Source: Beta vulgaris subsp. vulgaris (taxonomy: Eukaryota; Streptophyta; Magnoliopsida; Caryophyllales; Amaranthaceae). From it: a DNA stretch of 64,000 nt. How positions within the stretch are numbered: the stretch's first letter is position 1; each line of letters starts with the position of its first letter. Position numbers and translations under genes: made by a program. Below the pieces are notes generated by a model. It saw nothing but the letters and a program-made list of their open reading frames with translations, was not told where the DNA came from and searched no databases. Location of the stretch: contig NC_079206.1 in NCBI RefSeq assembly GCF_026745355.1, positions 28,518,117-28,582,116 on the forward strand. Reading direction: 5' to 3'. This document shows positions 1-11,046 of this stretch, in pieces.

Positions 1-976
1 TTGATAAAACCTTGTTCCTAAAATCAAAGGAACTGACATTTTGCTTGTTCAAATATATGTTGATGACATCATATTCGGAGCTACAAATGAAACATTGTGC
101 AAAGAATTCTCAAGTCTCATGAGTAATGAATTTGAAATGAGTATGATGGGTGAGTTAAATTTCTTTCTTGGATTACAAATCAAACAAACTGAAAAGGGAA
201 TAATTGTTCACCAACAAAAATACATAAAGGAACTATTAAGAAATATGGCCTCGAAAACTCAAAGATAAATCACACTCCTATGGGAACTTCAACTAGATTA
301 GATGAAGACTCCATAGGAACAAGTGTTGATCAAACAAAATATAGAGGAATGATTGGTTCACTTTTGTATCTAACTGCTAGTCGTCCAGACATAGCTTTCA
401 GTGTTGGTTTGTGTGCTAGATTTCAAGCAAATCCAAAAGAGTCTCACCTAATGCTTGAAGAGAATTCTTAGATATCTTAAAGGAACAGATGATCTTGGAC
501 TCTACTATCCAAGAAGTGATACATTTGAGCTAAAAGGATATGCAGATGCAGATTATGCTGGAGATCTTGTAAATAGGAAAAGCACCTCAGGTATGGACAA
601 TTCCTTGGTCATAGTTTAGTTTCTTGGAGTACCAAGAAAAAAAACACAGTTGCTTTATCCACTGCTGAAGCAGAATATGTAGCAGCTGCTGCATGTTGCT
701 CTCAAATGCTTTGGATAAAACAACAACTTAGTGACTATGGAATAAACTTTGATTGTGTTCCTATTTATTGTGATAATACTAGTGCTATAGTATTTCTAAA
801 GATCCAGTGCATCATTCAGAGTAAACATATACATATCAGACATCACTTTTAAAGAAAATGTTGAAAAAGGTTTGATTAAACTTGAGTTTTGTCAAACAGG
901 AATACAGATTGCTGATATACTAACTAAGCCTTTGCAAAGAGATAGATATGAAAAATTAAGGCTTGAGTTAGGTTAA
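1..976 (+). pseudogene. pol: Copia pol C-terminal part: reverse transcriptase and RNase H, frameshifted
   Basis: The translation shows the RT catalytic motif YVDDIIFG near base 55, then FFLGLQIKQ, the SRPDIAFSVGLCARFQ block, and Copia RNase H motifs GYADADYAGD (about 540), STAEAEYVAAA (about 660) and KHIHIRHHF (about 823), ending LTKPLQRDRYEKLRLELG and a stop at 974-976. These are Ty1/Copia RT-RNase H signatures; the enzyme would copy the element RNA to DNA and degrade the template. The reading frame shifts at about 265, 460, 595 and 790, so no single protein can be made. The N-terminal part is outside the window. Confidence 0.9.
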
Positions 977-1537
977 TAAAAATTAAGTGATTGTTCCTAT
1001 TTCATTCCCCCATGTCTGAATCAATTTGAGTGACTTTGTGTGCTAAAAATAATTGTGTTTAATTGCCTAAGACCATTGCAAATTGGAATGTTACAAAACA
1101 TAAACATGAATTCAAAGGAATTAAACAACTCACAAATGTCACATAATACTCCCCTTACTGTTCCTAAGGTAAAGAAACATGCATGATATGAAGGACATTG
1201 ATATGTAGCATTAGTTGTTCCTATAGCACAAGTTCCTTAGCATTTATTTTCTTTCCAAAAATTAAAACTCATAAAAATTCAAAAAAATCCGAAAAATCCC
1301 AAAAATATAGGAATCAGATTTAATTAAATCTTGATTCTCATTTATCTTCTTTTCGTTTTTTTCTTTTTCTTTTTATTGTTTTTATTTTTTCCCGCGTGTC
1401 AAAACACTGTTTACATGCAATCCTTCCCTCTTTAATTCATCTCTCTAGAAACCGTGTTCCTTAACTCTTCATCTTCGCCATTAACGAACCTCATCACACC
1501 TCTTCACAACCATAAAAACCCCAATCTACTTCAAATC
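977..1537 (+). other. Spacer between Copia pol and envelope-like ORF
   Basis: No coding pattern is visible. It is AT-rich with repeated AAGGAAC/GTTCCT words and a pyrimidine-rich stretch around 1320-1450. In SIRE-type elements a region like this separates pol from the extra ORF. Confidence 0.6.
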
Positions 1538-3329
1538 ATGGCAAAAACCTCACGAAATCTCCTTTTCCAACATCAAAAACTCCAACTCCTCTAAAATGGA
1601 AAATCTCCTTCTCCTACCAAAACCCTGAAATCGACCAAAATCAAGAAACCCCATAAGAGAAAAATTAGAATCTCCAAGAAGGAGTATGTAGAAGAAATTA
1701 ATTGGGGAAGATGATGAAGAAGAACCCCGGAACAAACTCAGGGGGAAGAAGAAATCACCTGTTCCTTCCAAAGGAACTGTTCTTCTTCTTCAAGAAACGG
1801 GTTGAAAGAAGCGAATCAGGTATGTGCTAGGTTTTTGCGTAGATCTAGAATGGGCAAATAAGTAAATTTCATGAATTAACAACATTCTAAAGGAACAGGG
1901 TATGGAATTCTTTTTGAATTGCGTTTAACAATGCACTTGTTCCTTTAGCAATGGATGAATTTGTGCGAATTTTTACAATACTAATGGTCTTTGCACAACT
2001 GAGTTAGGGGAAGAAAATTAAGTTTAATCAGAAACATTGGGAAGAGTTTGGGAAGTTCCTTGCAAAGGAACAATTTGTATTTTAAAAGGAAAGGAACTGT
2101 TTCTTTCCTAATTTTCCTCGGATCAAAATTGTTGAATATTTTGGAGGAACTGCTGGTCAGAACAAAATAAACCATAACCTACTCTCTCCTCTTCACAAAG
2201 TCCTGTTCAACTTAGTATGGAGAGCACTCATTCCTCGCACTGAAAAGAGGAATGAAGTGGGTCTCTTAGACATGTGCTACATGTTCTGTTTAGACCACCA
2301 CATACAAATCAACTTTCCTTCTCTCTTTATACAACATCTTACCCACTGTATCGAGAAAAACTGTGTTACTGGTTATGGAGCCTTGATTACATCTCTCCTT
2401 CATCATTTTGAAGTGAGACTTACTGGATGGCCCACTTTAGGAGTTAAGTAGGGAAACATCTTGAATGAGAAACTCTTAATGGATTGGATCTTTCTGTCCA
2501 AGAGGGAGTACTCACTCAAGGGAGCACAACTCCCAGTTCCTCTAGCAAGAGGAAACTGCCTAAGGGAGTTATGGAGGAACTGGTGATGTTATTCTGGAGG
2601 AACCAATTCCTACACCGGAGGAACCTAAACCAAAGAGGTGTAAACACATTGCCAAAAAGCCTACCCCTCTTGTTTCTAAGAGAGTGAGGCAGAGCACTAG
2701 ATTGAAAATAGCTCGTTCTGCCTCTGTTCTTTCCAACAAGGACTCACCTTTAGTCCTTTCTGATGCGGAGGAAAAGGAACACCCCACTCTCAAGGAACCC
2801 ACTCCACCAACATCTCCAAAGCTTTCTGTTCCTTCACCAAACTACCTCTATCTCTCCCTCATCCTTTTCTGTTTCTTCCAGTTTTGAACAGATTAAGGAT
2901 GAGTTGACTGGACCTCACCCCTTTGCCTCCACTTCTACATCTCTTCCACCAACACCACCTTTTCTTCCTTCCATCTATAACACTTCTCCATCTGTTTCCA
3001 TTCCCGGAACCAATGACCATTCAACCCACCATACTTCAGTTCCTCCACCAAAACCTCCTACTGCCTCTGGTTCCAAAGGTGAGGAACAAGCTTCTCCGGA
3101 TGACCGTGGTTGGATAAATGCTGTCTGTCTTCCTGCACAACATATGATAAAATTCTATAATCACCTACACTGGACATTAGATGCTAAAACTGACAACATG
3201 CTGGGTCTTATGAAAATTCTAAGTGATACGGTGATTGAGCAACAAAAGAAGATGGAATCAATGGCCCTAGCCTTGGAGGATTTGAAGGAGAGAGTTGGTG
3301 TCAATCATGGTGAAGTGATGAAGAACTAG
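1538..3329 (+). pseudogene. SIRE envelope-like / putative plant transposon protein ORF, broken
   Basis: Starts at ATG 1538 (MAKTSRNLLFQH) and is interrupted by stops and frame changes. The recognisable core at about 2190-2450 (LVWRALIPRTEKRNEVGLLD, then LDHHIQINFPSLF, ending LTGWPTLGVK) resembles the plant retrotransposon domain called putative plant transposon protein, found in post-pol ORFs of SIRE elements. It is followed by a Ser/Pro/Thr-rich section (about 2760-3080) and a helical, probably coiled-coil C-terminus (about 3110-3329) rich in K, E and L. Function is unknown; the envelope label rests on position only. Stop at 3327-3329. Confidence 0.72.
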
Positions 3330-3915
3330 AGGATGTGGTTGAAGAAGAAGTTGTTGTGGAACACAATTCCCCTTCCCTTTCTTAGTTCTTAGTTCATGTT
3401 TCTCTTACAAGGAACAAGACTGTTGTTTAGTTTCTTTTCTTTTTCTTTCTTTGATTTTTTTGGAACAAGTGCTATATAACAATGACTTTTGTTATTTTGT
3501 CTGTGTTTGTGATTATTTATGCATAATTTCTTCCTTGGAATGGCTAGTATTCTGTGATTGATGTTTGAGCAAGTTTAGCCTTTGCAATTCTAACTTAGCC
3601 AAAAATTGGTGCTTGCTTTTGGTCTTAAGGTCTTACAACCAATTTATAACTTCACGCAGAGTCTATTCTTTTTGAGGATGACAAAGGGGGAAAAAGATTT
3701 AAGGAACAAACTGTACATAAAATAAGTTAAGGTAAATGAAAAATCAAAAATAGGTTAAAAATGAAAAATCAAAAATAGGTTAAGGTAAGTGAAAAATCAA
3801 AATTTTGTTTTATTTTTCATTTTCTGCTTTATTGTTTTATCTTTTTCATTCACTTATATTATTTGTTATTTCCTTAGTTTGTACCTTTGTTTGTCATCAT
3901 CAAAAAGGGGGAAAT
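3330..3915 (+). other. 3' untranslated region of Copia element with polypurine tract
   Basis: Noncoding, AT-rich; holds two tandem copies of a short AAAAATCAAAAATAGGTTAA block at about 3735-3785. The polypurine tract AAAAAGGGGGAAA (3902-3914) sits directly before the LTR and would prime plus-strand DNA synthesis. Confidence 0.75.
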
Positions 3916-5256
3916 TGTTGAACCCTAGTTTTGATGATGACAAAGAAACAAAGATGCAAACTAAGTAGTGAACTAATGAGTTATTTAAGTGTATGATTTT
4001 TAAGGTATCAGTGAAAGGAACTAGGAGAATACGAAGTCAAGGAAGAAGTCAAGAGAGGATTTCAAAGACTAAGTAAAGATGTTTCTAGAAGTTGATACTG
4101 GAGCAGCAAGGCGTTTTATTTTCTAGTTCCATTGTAAAAGGAACAAGTAAGGATGGTAAGGAACATTGGTAGTCTTATTTGATAATGAGAGTTTGTTCCT
4201 TTCTAAGGAACAAACTAAATGGCACTAAACGAATATGTTAAAGGAACTTGATATATAAAAGGAACTAGACTTAGGCGTGAAATAGTATAACGGTACAGTT
4301 ATGAAGTTGAGTAACTCATGCCTAAATATTAGGAAACCAGTTCTATCTAAGTGAAAATCAGTTTTAATAGAAAATCTTTTAAGGAAAAGATTTTGTTTTT
4401 CGAAAAAGATAAGAAAATATTTATCCGGTTTATAAGAAGATTTTATTTAAAAGATAATATTTTCTTAAAGATTAAAATTCAGTTTTAATATCAAATCTGT
4501 CTTAAGGTTAACTAATTTTCGGATAAAGCTCAAGAAACTCCTTATCTTTAGGAGCAGTGGCCAAAACATATCCACGTCCAAAAAGAGATCATGGGATCAT
4601 GGGACATGATAAGGAATGTGTTCCTTAAGGGAAGGAACATCATGGGATAATGGATTTAACATGAACTGGATTTTAACTCCCACGTTCTATGTGTTTGTCA
4701 CTATAAATATTGAAGTCTAAATAAGTTCCAAAGTGTGTCTGACTAAGTAATTAAGTGAGTTTAACTAATTAAGTGTCAGTGCCTTCATTCTCTCATAATA
4801 GCCATTTGTTCTTTGCTTTCTTACTCTAATTCTTCTAAGCTTATTTCGATCAATTGTATTTTGGTTTTTGGGGTAAGGGACTTTGATTGAAGTTCTGTAA
4901 AAGAGAAGCTTTGAGTAAAGCTAGTAAGAGTGAGAAAAACTTCGAGTGAAGTTGAGAGGAACTACTGTTAAGGGAACAGTGGCTCAGGAACTTGAGTTTA
5001 GGAACTCAAGGTGTGACTCGAGAATAGAATTAGGTTGTAACAAAGTTGTTTGGCCTAATTAGTGAAAGAGTTGAGTTTAAAATCCTTAGTGGTCGAGGTT
5101 ATTTCCTCTTGTTGGGCCCAAGAAGTTTTTCCTCGTAAACATCCCTTGTGTTCCTCTAGCTTGTTTATTCGTTTAAGTTTAAATTTCCGCAAAAAGTTAC
5201 GTTTATTTCTACACATACAATTCACCCCCTCTTGTAGTGTTCCTAGGGAAATAACA
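3916..5256 (+). repeat. 3' LTR of SIRE-type Copia element
   Basis: Begins TGTTGAACCC right after the polypurine tract and ends in AATAACA, after which the sequence changes to the tandem array. It is about 1341 bp. A TATA-like TATAAATATT lies near 4702 followed by a transcribed-looking stretch (R region candidate). The words AAGGAAC and GTTCCTT recur many times on both strands. The 5' LTR is not in view, so divergence cannot be assessed. Confidence 0.85.
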
Positions 5257-6240
5257 GGGTTAATGAGCCCCAGGTATACTCAGTACCATAGGTGATATCG
5301 CTCGTCACTAATTGGTTCTCGAATAGTCAACTTGGCTTTTTAGCCAAGTGGGAGATCCCTTAATCCCGAGGTAGGGGGAGAGAGATATATTGAACTCGTG
5401 GGTGGGGCTATGAGCCACAGCCAGGCCGAGGACCATGGGTGATATCGCTCGTCCTCGAGTGATTCTCGAATCGCCAACTTGGATTTTTTGCCAAGTGGGA
5501 GATCCCTCCAACCCCGAGGTAGGGGGAGAGAGATGGATCTTGATCGGGGGTGGGGCTAATGAGCCTCTTCCAGACTGAGGACCATGAGTGAGATCAATCT
5601 CTCCCAAGTGATTTTCGAATAGCCAACTTGGCGTTTTAGCCAAGAGGGACATCCCTCCAACCCCGAGGTAGGGAGAGAGAGATAGATCTAACTTGGAGGT
5701 GGGGCTAATGAGCCCCAGCCAGGCCGAGGACCACGGGTGACACTACTCGTCCCCGAGTGATTCTCGAATAGCAAAGTTGGCTTTTTAGCCAAGAGAGAGA
5801 TCCCTCTAATCCCGATGTAGGGGAGATAGATAAATTTGACTCGGGTTGGTTCAATGAGCCCTAGACAGGCCGAGGACCATGGGTGAGATCACTCATCCTC
5901 GAGTGATTCTCGAATAGTCAAATTGGCTTTTTAGCCAAGTGGGAGATCCCTCCAACCCCAAGGGAGTGGGAGAGAGATAGACCTGATTGGGAGATGGGGC
6001 TAATGATCCCCAACCAGATCGAGGACCATGGGTGAGATTACTCGTCTCCGACTGATTCTCGAATAGCCAACTTGTCTTTTTCGCCAAGTGGGAGATCCCT
6101 CCAACCCCGAGGAAGGGGGAGAGATAGATCTGAATCGTGGTGAGGCTAATGAGTCCCAGCCAGACCGAGGACTATGGGTGAGATTACCTGTACTCGAACA
6201 GGTTCGAGATTTACCGAGCTGTGATGAAGTAGCGATTTGA
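5257..6240. repeat. Tandem array, about 148-bp unit, about 6.6 copies
   Basis: Unit starts marked by TAATGAGCCCC or a close variant occur near 5261, 5409, 5558, 5706, 5851, 6000 and 6148, a spacing of 145-149 bp. Each unit holds the self-complementary CTTGGCTTTTTAGCCAAG and a CTCGAGTGATTCTCGAAT block. The left end is cut by the Copia insertion. Units differ by point changes, so the array is not freshly amplified. It lies between the expected 3' LTR and the antisense ORF of the Tat element. Confidence 0.92.
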
Positions 6241-6286
6241 GTTTATTTGAGTCAACTTTTCGGATACGTAGTTGGACTAGGCTTCT

Positions 6287-6296
6287 CCTATAAATG
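6287..6296 (+). promoter_or_regulatory. TATA-box candidate for the antisense ORF
   Basis: CCTATAAATG lies just after the tandem array, about 300 bp upstream of the first ATG of the + strand ORF. It is placed like a plant core promoter, pointing against gag-pol. Confidence 0.5.
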
Positions 6297-6592
6297 GATC
6301 ATTGTATAGGCCAAGGCCCACTTAGTAGGACTTCTGGCATGGCCGATTATGAGGCGCGGAGGAGTTTGCGTTGGAGGAGAGAGAGAGATCCAATATGTGA
6401 TCACTCATCTTGTCATTTTCTTTGTACCACTCATTTTCTCCAACTTCTCTCAAGAACTCTTTATCTCTCTCTTAACCTCCCTCCTTCTAGCAAGTCCGAG
6501 TTTGAAGACCAACCTCGAAGAGATATGCTCCGTTTTCCTTTTCTTTCTTATTCTTTTTAATGTGGGTTATTCCTGACCGACTCCCCTATTAG

Positions 6593-8560
6593 ATGGACTC
6601 GTGGTCAGTATCGAATGCTTCCTCTGCCATGCCTCCTCAGTGCAAAATTTTCGAGGAGGTTTATGGAGTTGATGGCATCTTATTAAGTACTCAAATCCCC
6701 TATCTGGACCCTCTTTCTGTCCCCGAGGCATTCCTTCTATCCAGCTCGAGCATCTTATAGGAAGAGGACGAGGGAATAATCCCGAGTGCTTGGGAGGTGT
6801 CGGTCTCTTATCTTCCTATCAAGTCTAGTTTATTAGACTGTTATCTTCATGCTGGTGTAGTGATGACGGCCGATGACGTCAGTGATCAACCTAGCACAAC
6901 TGGCAAGGCCGACCCTCCGCCTCTCCTACCCGAAGGGGGTCTCGACGCTTATAGTGTGCATTCTGACTACATGAAGGTTTGAGAGAGGGATATAGATGCT
7001 ATGAAGGTCAAGTATTAGATTCAGGACCCATATCTCGGGGTCCTGCCCAGGCCAATGGCGACTATAGTATCGGCCCGGTTGGTTTTATTATGGTGCAACA
7101 AGCAAGCTTGACTATGGGCCTCCGATTTCCCCTTCATTCATTCACCAAGACTCTATTTAATGAGTATAATCTGTTCTTGGGGCAAATAATTCCCAACACT
7201 TGGCTTAACATAACCAATTTCTTAGCCATATGCAACCTTGTTCCGTGGCCCCGACCATGCGCCTATTGCGTAGCATCTTCAAACTATTAGCAGGTCCAGT
7301 ATCAAATCATAGCACGAGGTGATTTCGTTTTTAGTGCTTCAAGGGCTTTAAGGTGGCCACAGACCCTCTGTCGAATCAGAGGGGCTTCCGTTGGGAGTTT
7401 GTCTTCGTTTACCGTAGTGGCGATGAGGTATCCCTTTGATGCCTTCTTTCGACGGTCTGCTCTTGAGTCTGAACGATATTGTTCCCTAGATGTCTGAAGA
7501 CGAAGCTGTAGTCAAGATTTATTGCTCAACTTCTCGTTTTAATGAGAAGGGGGAAGTTATCCAAACCCTCATCTTTTGGCTCCCGACTCGCTATGACATC
7601 AGGAACGAGATGTTTTTGGTCACAGTGGGATTGAGTCGCAGTTGTGACAAGGGTACTAGGCCTTGGGGTATCTTAGAGGGTATTGGCTTTTTCTTTAATG
7701 TTATTCTGACATTTAGTTTTTCATTGCAGTTGTTGTTCGTGCCCGATTAGACCCCTGAAATGGTGCAGAGCATAGATAAGAATGCCATCTTATCGATGAA
7801 GCTAAGGCATGAGCTCGAAAAGAAGGCTTTGAAGATTTCTCCTCCCCTCTAGTATGCCCGACACTAATCATCTTAATTTCCTTCTCCCCTTTGTTTGCTA
7901 ACTTTATTACCTATGTTCGATCCCGTAAGAGACAAAGGGAGGTTGAGGTGGCCAACGAAATGAGGAATATGGCCCCCAAATCATTTGAGAGGGCATCCTT
8001 GGGGGTGTCGGCTAGTATCGGGAGTTCTACCGGCAATTGACTCAGTGGATCCCCCGACCAAGCACGGGTGCCTTTCTACTGCGATTTGATCATCCCCTTT
8101 ATCAAGCAAGGGGATACTCACGGGAACCCATCGTATTCGCCGCTCCCTCCGAGAGATATATTCGGATGTGGATCATAAGTTCCTGGAGGAACTGGGTATC
8201 GAAGAGGTCAACCAGCTCTACTCCTCCTTGCTCGATGTAAGTGCCTTTTTTTTTTCCTCTATCGCCTTGTTTACCTTGAAACTTATCTATTCTAACTTTG
8301 TCTTCTTTATAGATGACCATCCATGACTTCTGTCATTCGGCACCGAGTGTCCTTAGTGAACGAGTTGGAGCTGTTGAAGGGCAAGGAGACCAAACTGACT
8401 GCCGACTTGGCCTTGAAGACATTTCAGGCCCAGATCCTCTTTGATCATATAGCCTCTCACAAGGAGGACTTCGAGAAGGCTAGTCAAGGTCGGGGATGAA
8501 GGTGAGATGATGACGATGACAATGATATAGCCAGCAAATCCGACAGCTCCCCGAAATAAT
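6593..8560 (+). pseudogene. Antisense ORF of Tat element (gypsy-type transposon domain), decayed
   Basis: From ATG 6593 (MDSWSVSNASSAMPP) coding traces run in changing frames: LPEGGLDAYSVHSDYM (about 6935), then SIGPVGFIMVQQASLTMGLR and FPLHSFTKTLFNEYNLFLGQ (7060-7190), matching the Y..GLRFPLHPF...L..Y.L.PGQ..PN core of the plant domain named putative gypsy type transposon, then pieces near 7490-7750 and 8040-8540 with E/K-rich helices. Intron-like gaps ending in pyrimidine-AG occur between pieces. It is the homologue of the ORFs at 15608 and 58484. It lies opposite to gag-pol and is far too broken to be translated. Confidence 0.68.
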
Positions 8561-8989
8561 TTTCTTTTTTCTTCCCTTTCTATTTCGACAAACACAAGGG
8601 CATGTTCTCGGGGATGTCTTAATTAGTATTATTTCCTTAATGAATGAAGTTTCCTTTTCTACTGCTTGTTGTCGTTGTTCTCGGTGTTGAATATGTTTGT
8701 TACATTTGCTAGTTTTCTAACATGCTAAGAAATCGAAGATATGTTTTGCTAACCAATTAAAACATTATAAGTTATAGTAACAATTTTGTAGCCGGAACAT
8801 AATTGAGTCGGCGTGGAACAAAATAGTTTTGATTGAGTTGTAGAATTTCTTAGATAGGATGTGCTGTTTGCCCCGAGATGTAACAAACAGATGAGTTAGC
8901 CCTATAACCGGTGAGGTTCTAGACTAGACATGCTACGACTATTACATAGGGTATATTGTTTGCCTTAGCTACAAGATTGGTTGTCAATT
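8561..8989. other. Spacer between antisense ORF and pol, no gene seen
   Basis: AT-rich sequence where the two converging coding regions of the Tat element meet. Nothing coding is recognisable. Confidence 0.55.
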
Positions 8990-9811
8990 ATGGTGCTCAA
9001 ACATAATACTTCATCAGATTGTCAGCGTTCCATGGTCAAGCTAGGGGGATACCTTTGGCTAATTCAAGTTGATAGGTCCCTGGCTTGATCACCCGAGTCA
9101 CTCGGTAAGGTCCATCCCATTTGGCTCCAAACTTGTCTTTTAGATGCCCGAGCCCTGTAGCTTCCACCTTTTTTACCACCCAGTCCCCTTCATGTATGGG
9201 CCTTGCTTATAAACGAAGGTAAAACTTTTTAGTGGTCCTTTGCTTGTTCTGGATAGGCTTGAGTAGTGAGTTACCTCTGCATTCGGGGAGCAAATCGAGG
9301 TTAACTCTTTTGCCTAGCTTCTTCGATCAGCTCGTATTCATAGAAGGTCGAAGAGATGGGATCCCTACCTCTATTGGCTAGACTGCTTCGCTTCCATATA
9401 CTAGGCTAAAGAGGAAGCGTCTTGTGGCCTCCTTGATAGTTGTTCTTGCTGACCATATCCAAGATCCCTACCCCGGGAGATCCTCTATCCAAGATCCCTT
9501 CGCACCCTCAAGTGAATTTTTTATCCCATTGACCACCACTTTATTTGCAGCCTCGGTATGGCCATTGGTTTGGGGCCTAGACACGATTGAGAATCTAGGA
9601 TGGATCCCGAACCATAAACAATATTCTCGAATGGGTGTACTATTGAATTATCTGACATTATCAGAGATAAGTGTCTGCAGTACTCCAAAACGAGTGATGA
9701 TGTTTCTCCATCTGAACTTCTAAACTTGCTTATCAGTGATGGATGCGAGTGGCTCGATTTCGACCCACTTAGTAAAGTAGTCAATGGCCACTATGAGAAA
9801 TTTCCACTTGT
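8990..9811 (-). pseudogene. int: Tat integrase, catalytic core and C-terminal part, broken
   Basis: Read on the minus strand from 9811: KWKFLIVAIDYFTKWVE, then FRWRNIITRFGVLQTLISDN (second catalytic Asp block), then RPQTNGHTEAANKVVVNGIK carrying the glutamate region, and LVYGSEAV, typical of plant Gypsy integrases that insert cDNA into the genome. At least five in-frame stops and shifts are present. The N-terminal part continues beyond the inserted element, at 11047. Confidence 0.78.
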
Positions 9812-9889
9812 AACATCTCCAAATTACTCGCTTTTAAATAAATAATTTAGTAAATGATATTTGAGTATTTTAGTAGTATTACCACCATA

Positions 9890-11046
9890 GTGGAAATAAC
9901 GCAAGGGCTGATGTGCAAGGGTTACGTTTTTTTGAAAAACACAGCCCTTCATAGTGAAGGGTTGCAGTTAGCCTAAAAACCGAAGCCCTTTTAGTGAAGG
10001 GTTGCGGTTAGCCCAAAACCACAACCCTATAAGTAGTGAAGGGTTTACGGGTTTTGGGTTAACCACAATCCTTTATCATTAATTCGCGGGAGTTTTTTTT
10101 AATAGGTGGGATTTTAAGTTCAATACTCTGCGTGGCTAGGGTTTGGCATTCGAACATAAATCGGACGAACTCTTCTCTCTCCCCTCTCTCCGTCACCCTC
10201 TCTCCTCTCTTACAAAGCAGCGCTACGATCATCTTCGTCCCCTCGTAAAAACCCTCATTCGTCAAACAGCAGCACCAACAACAACGAGACGATGACGTTT
10301 CTCCCATTCCCTCGGATCCCAACAACGACGACCGCCAACCATTTTCATCTTCCAATTTCAATTCCTCACCATTAGTCGAACTCTTTCGCTCATGTCTTCC
10401 TCGTCGTTGAACTCGGCTCATCTCTTCCTCATCATCGAACTTTGCTCAACTCCGACTTAAACAACGAGTGTACAGTTCACCAAGCAGCGACAGCAACAAG
10501 TGAGCATTTTTTGTTTTTCAGATCTATAATATCTTGATTTTTGTTTTGATTGATCTTCATGGAATTTCAGATCTATACTTTCTTCTCTCTTTTGTATTTT
10601 CGTTCTTAAATTGTATTTTCATTCGTCTTTTTTACTGTAAATTTTGAGTGTTCTTGTTGATATCTTCGTTTGTTTTTGTTGATATATAATTTCGACTCTT
10701 CTTGTTGTTCATTTTTTAATAGTTAGTGCCATAAATTGTTGTTTTTTTTTTTTACTGGAAATTGTAATTTGATGTTCTTGTTGATTGTTAATTTATAATT
10801 TCGTTCCGTTTTGTTTAATTTTTACTGTAAATTTCAACTATTTTATGTTGTTTTCGTTTTTTGATTTTCCCTGTTGTAAATCTTGATATATTTAAGAGTT
10901 AAAAAGTTTTGAATCAAAAAATATTTTTTTTGAGTCAAAAGGGCTGCAGTTTTGGGCTTAAACCGCATCCCTTCACTTTTAGTGAATGGCTGCTACGGAA
11001 TGGGCTGCTGCTCGAAAACGCAGCCCTTTCGTTTCTCTCCACTAGT
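9890..11046. mobile_element. Non-autonomous CACTA-like element inside the integrase
   Basis: The integrase reading (GPFPTVSKES ... KWKFLIVAIDYF) is split by about 1.2 kb of unrelated DNA. The right end, read inward on the complement, begins CACTAGTGGAGAGAAACGAA and the left end begins CACCATAGTGGAAATAACGC; both continue into AAGGGCTG. Subterminal copies of GCAGCCCTTCA/TGAAGGGTTGCGG are abundant at both ends. The middle (about 10130-10500) looks like a plant 5' leader with CT-rich tracts, followed by an AT-rich intron-like stretch. No transposase is visible. The segment 9812-9889 is also foreign and may belong to it or to another insertion; the TSD was not resolved. Confidence 0.55.

Larger units (their letters stand above)
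1..5256 (+). mobile_element. Ty1/Copia retrotransposon, SIRE/Maximus type, 5'-truncated by window edge
   Basis: In order on the + strand: the end of pol (reverse transcriptase YVDDIIFG and RNase H), an extra envelope-like ORF after pol, a polypurine tract, and a 1.34-kb LTR beginning TGTTGAACCC and ending AATAACA. A long post-pol ORF plus a long LTR beginning TTGAACCCTAGTTTTGATGA are hallmarks of the plant SIRE/Maximus lineage. The 5' LTR, gag and most of pol lie left of the window. Its right end falls inside a 148-bp tandem array, so it inserted into the older Tat-type Gypsy element. Several frameshifts show it is defective. Confidence 0.88.

Noticed and set aside
1981..2175. Minus-strand ORF in the Copia element
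   Set aside because: No family features; it overlaps the + strand extra ORF remnant.
5257..6240. CRISPR-like array or centromere satellite
   Set aside because: The whole unit repeats without unique spacers, there are only about seven copies, and it lies inside a Tat element in a plant genome.
10059..10421. 120-residue minus-strand ORF in the CACTA-like insertion
   Set aside because: It is the complement of a CT-rich leader-like tract; Arg/Glu-rich with no domain.
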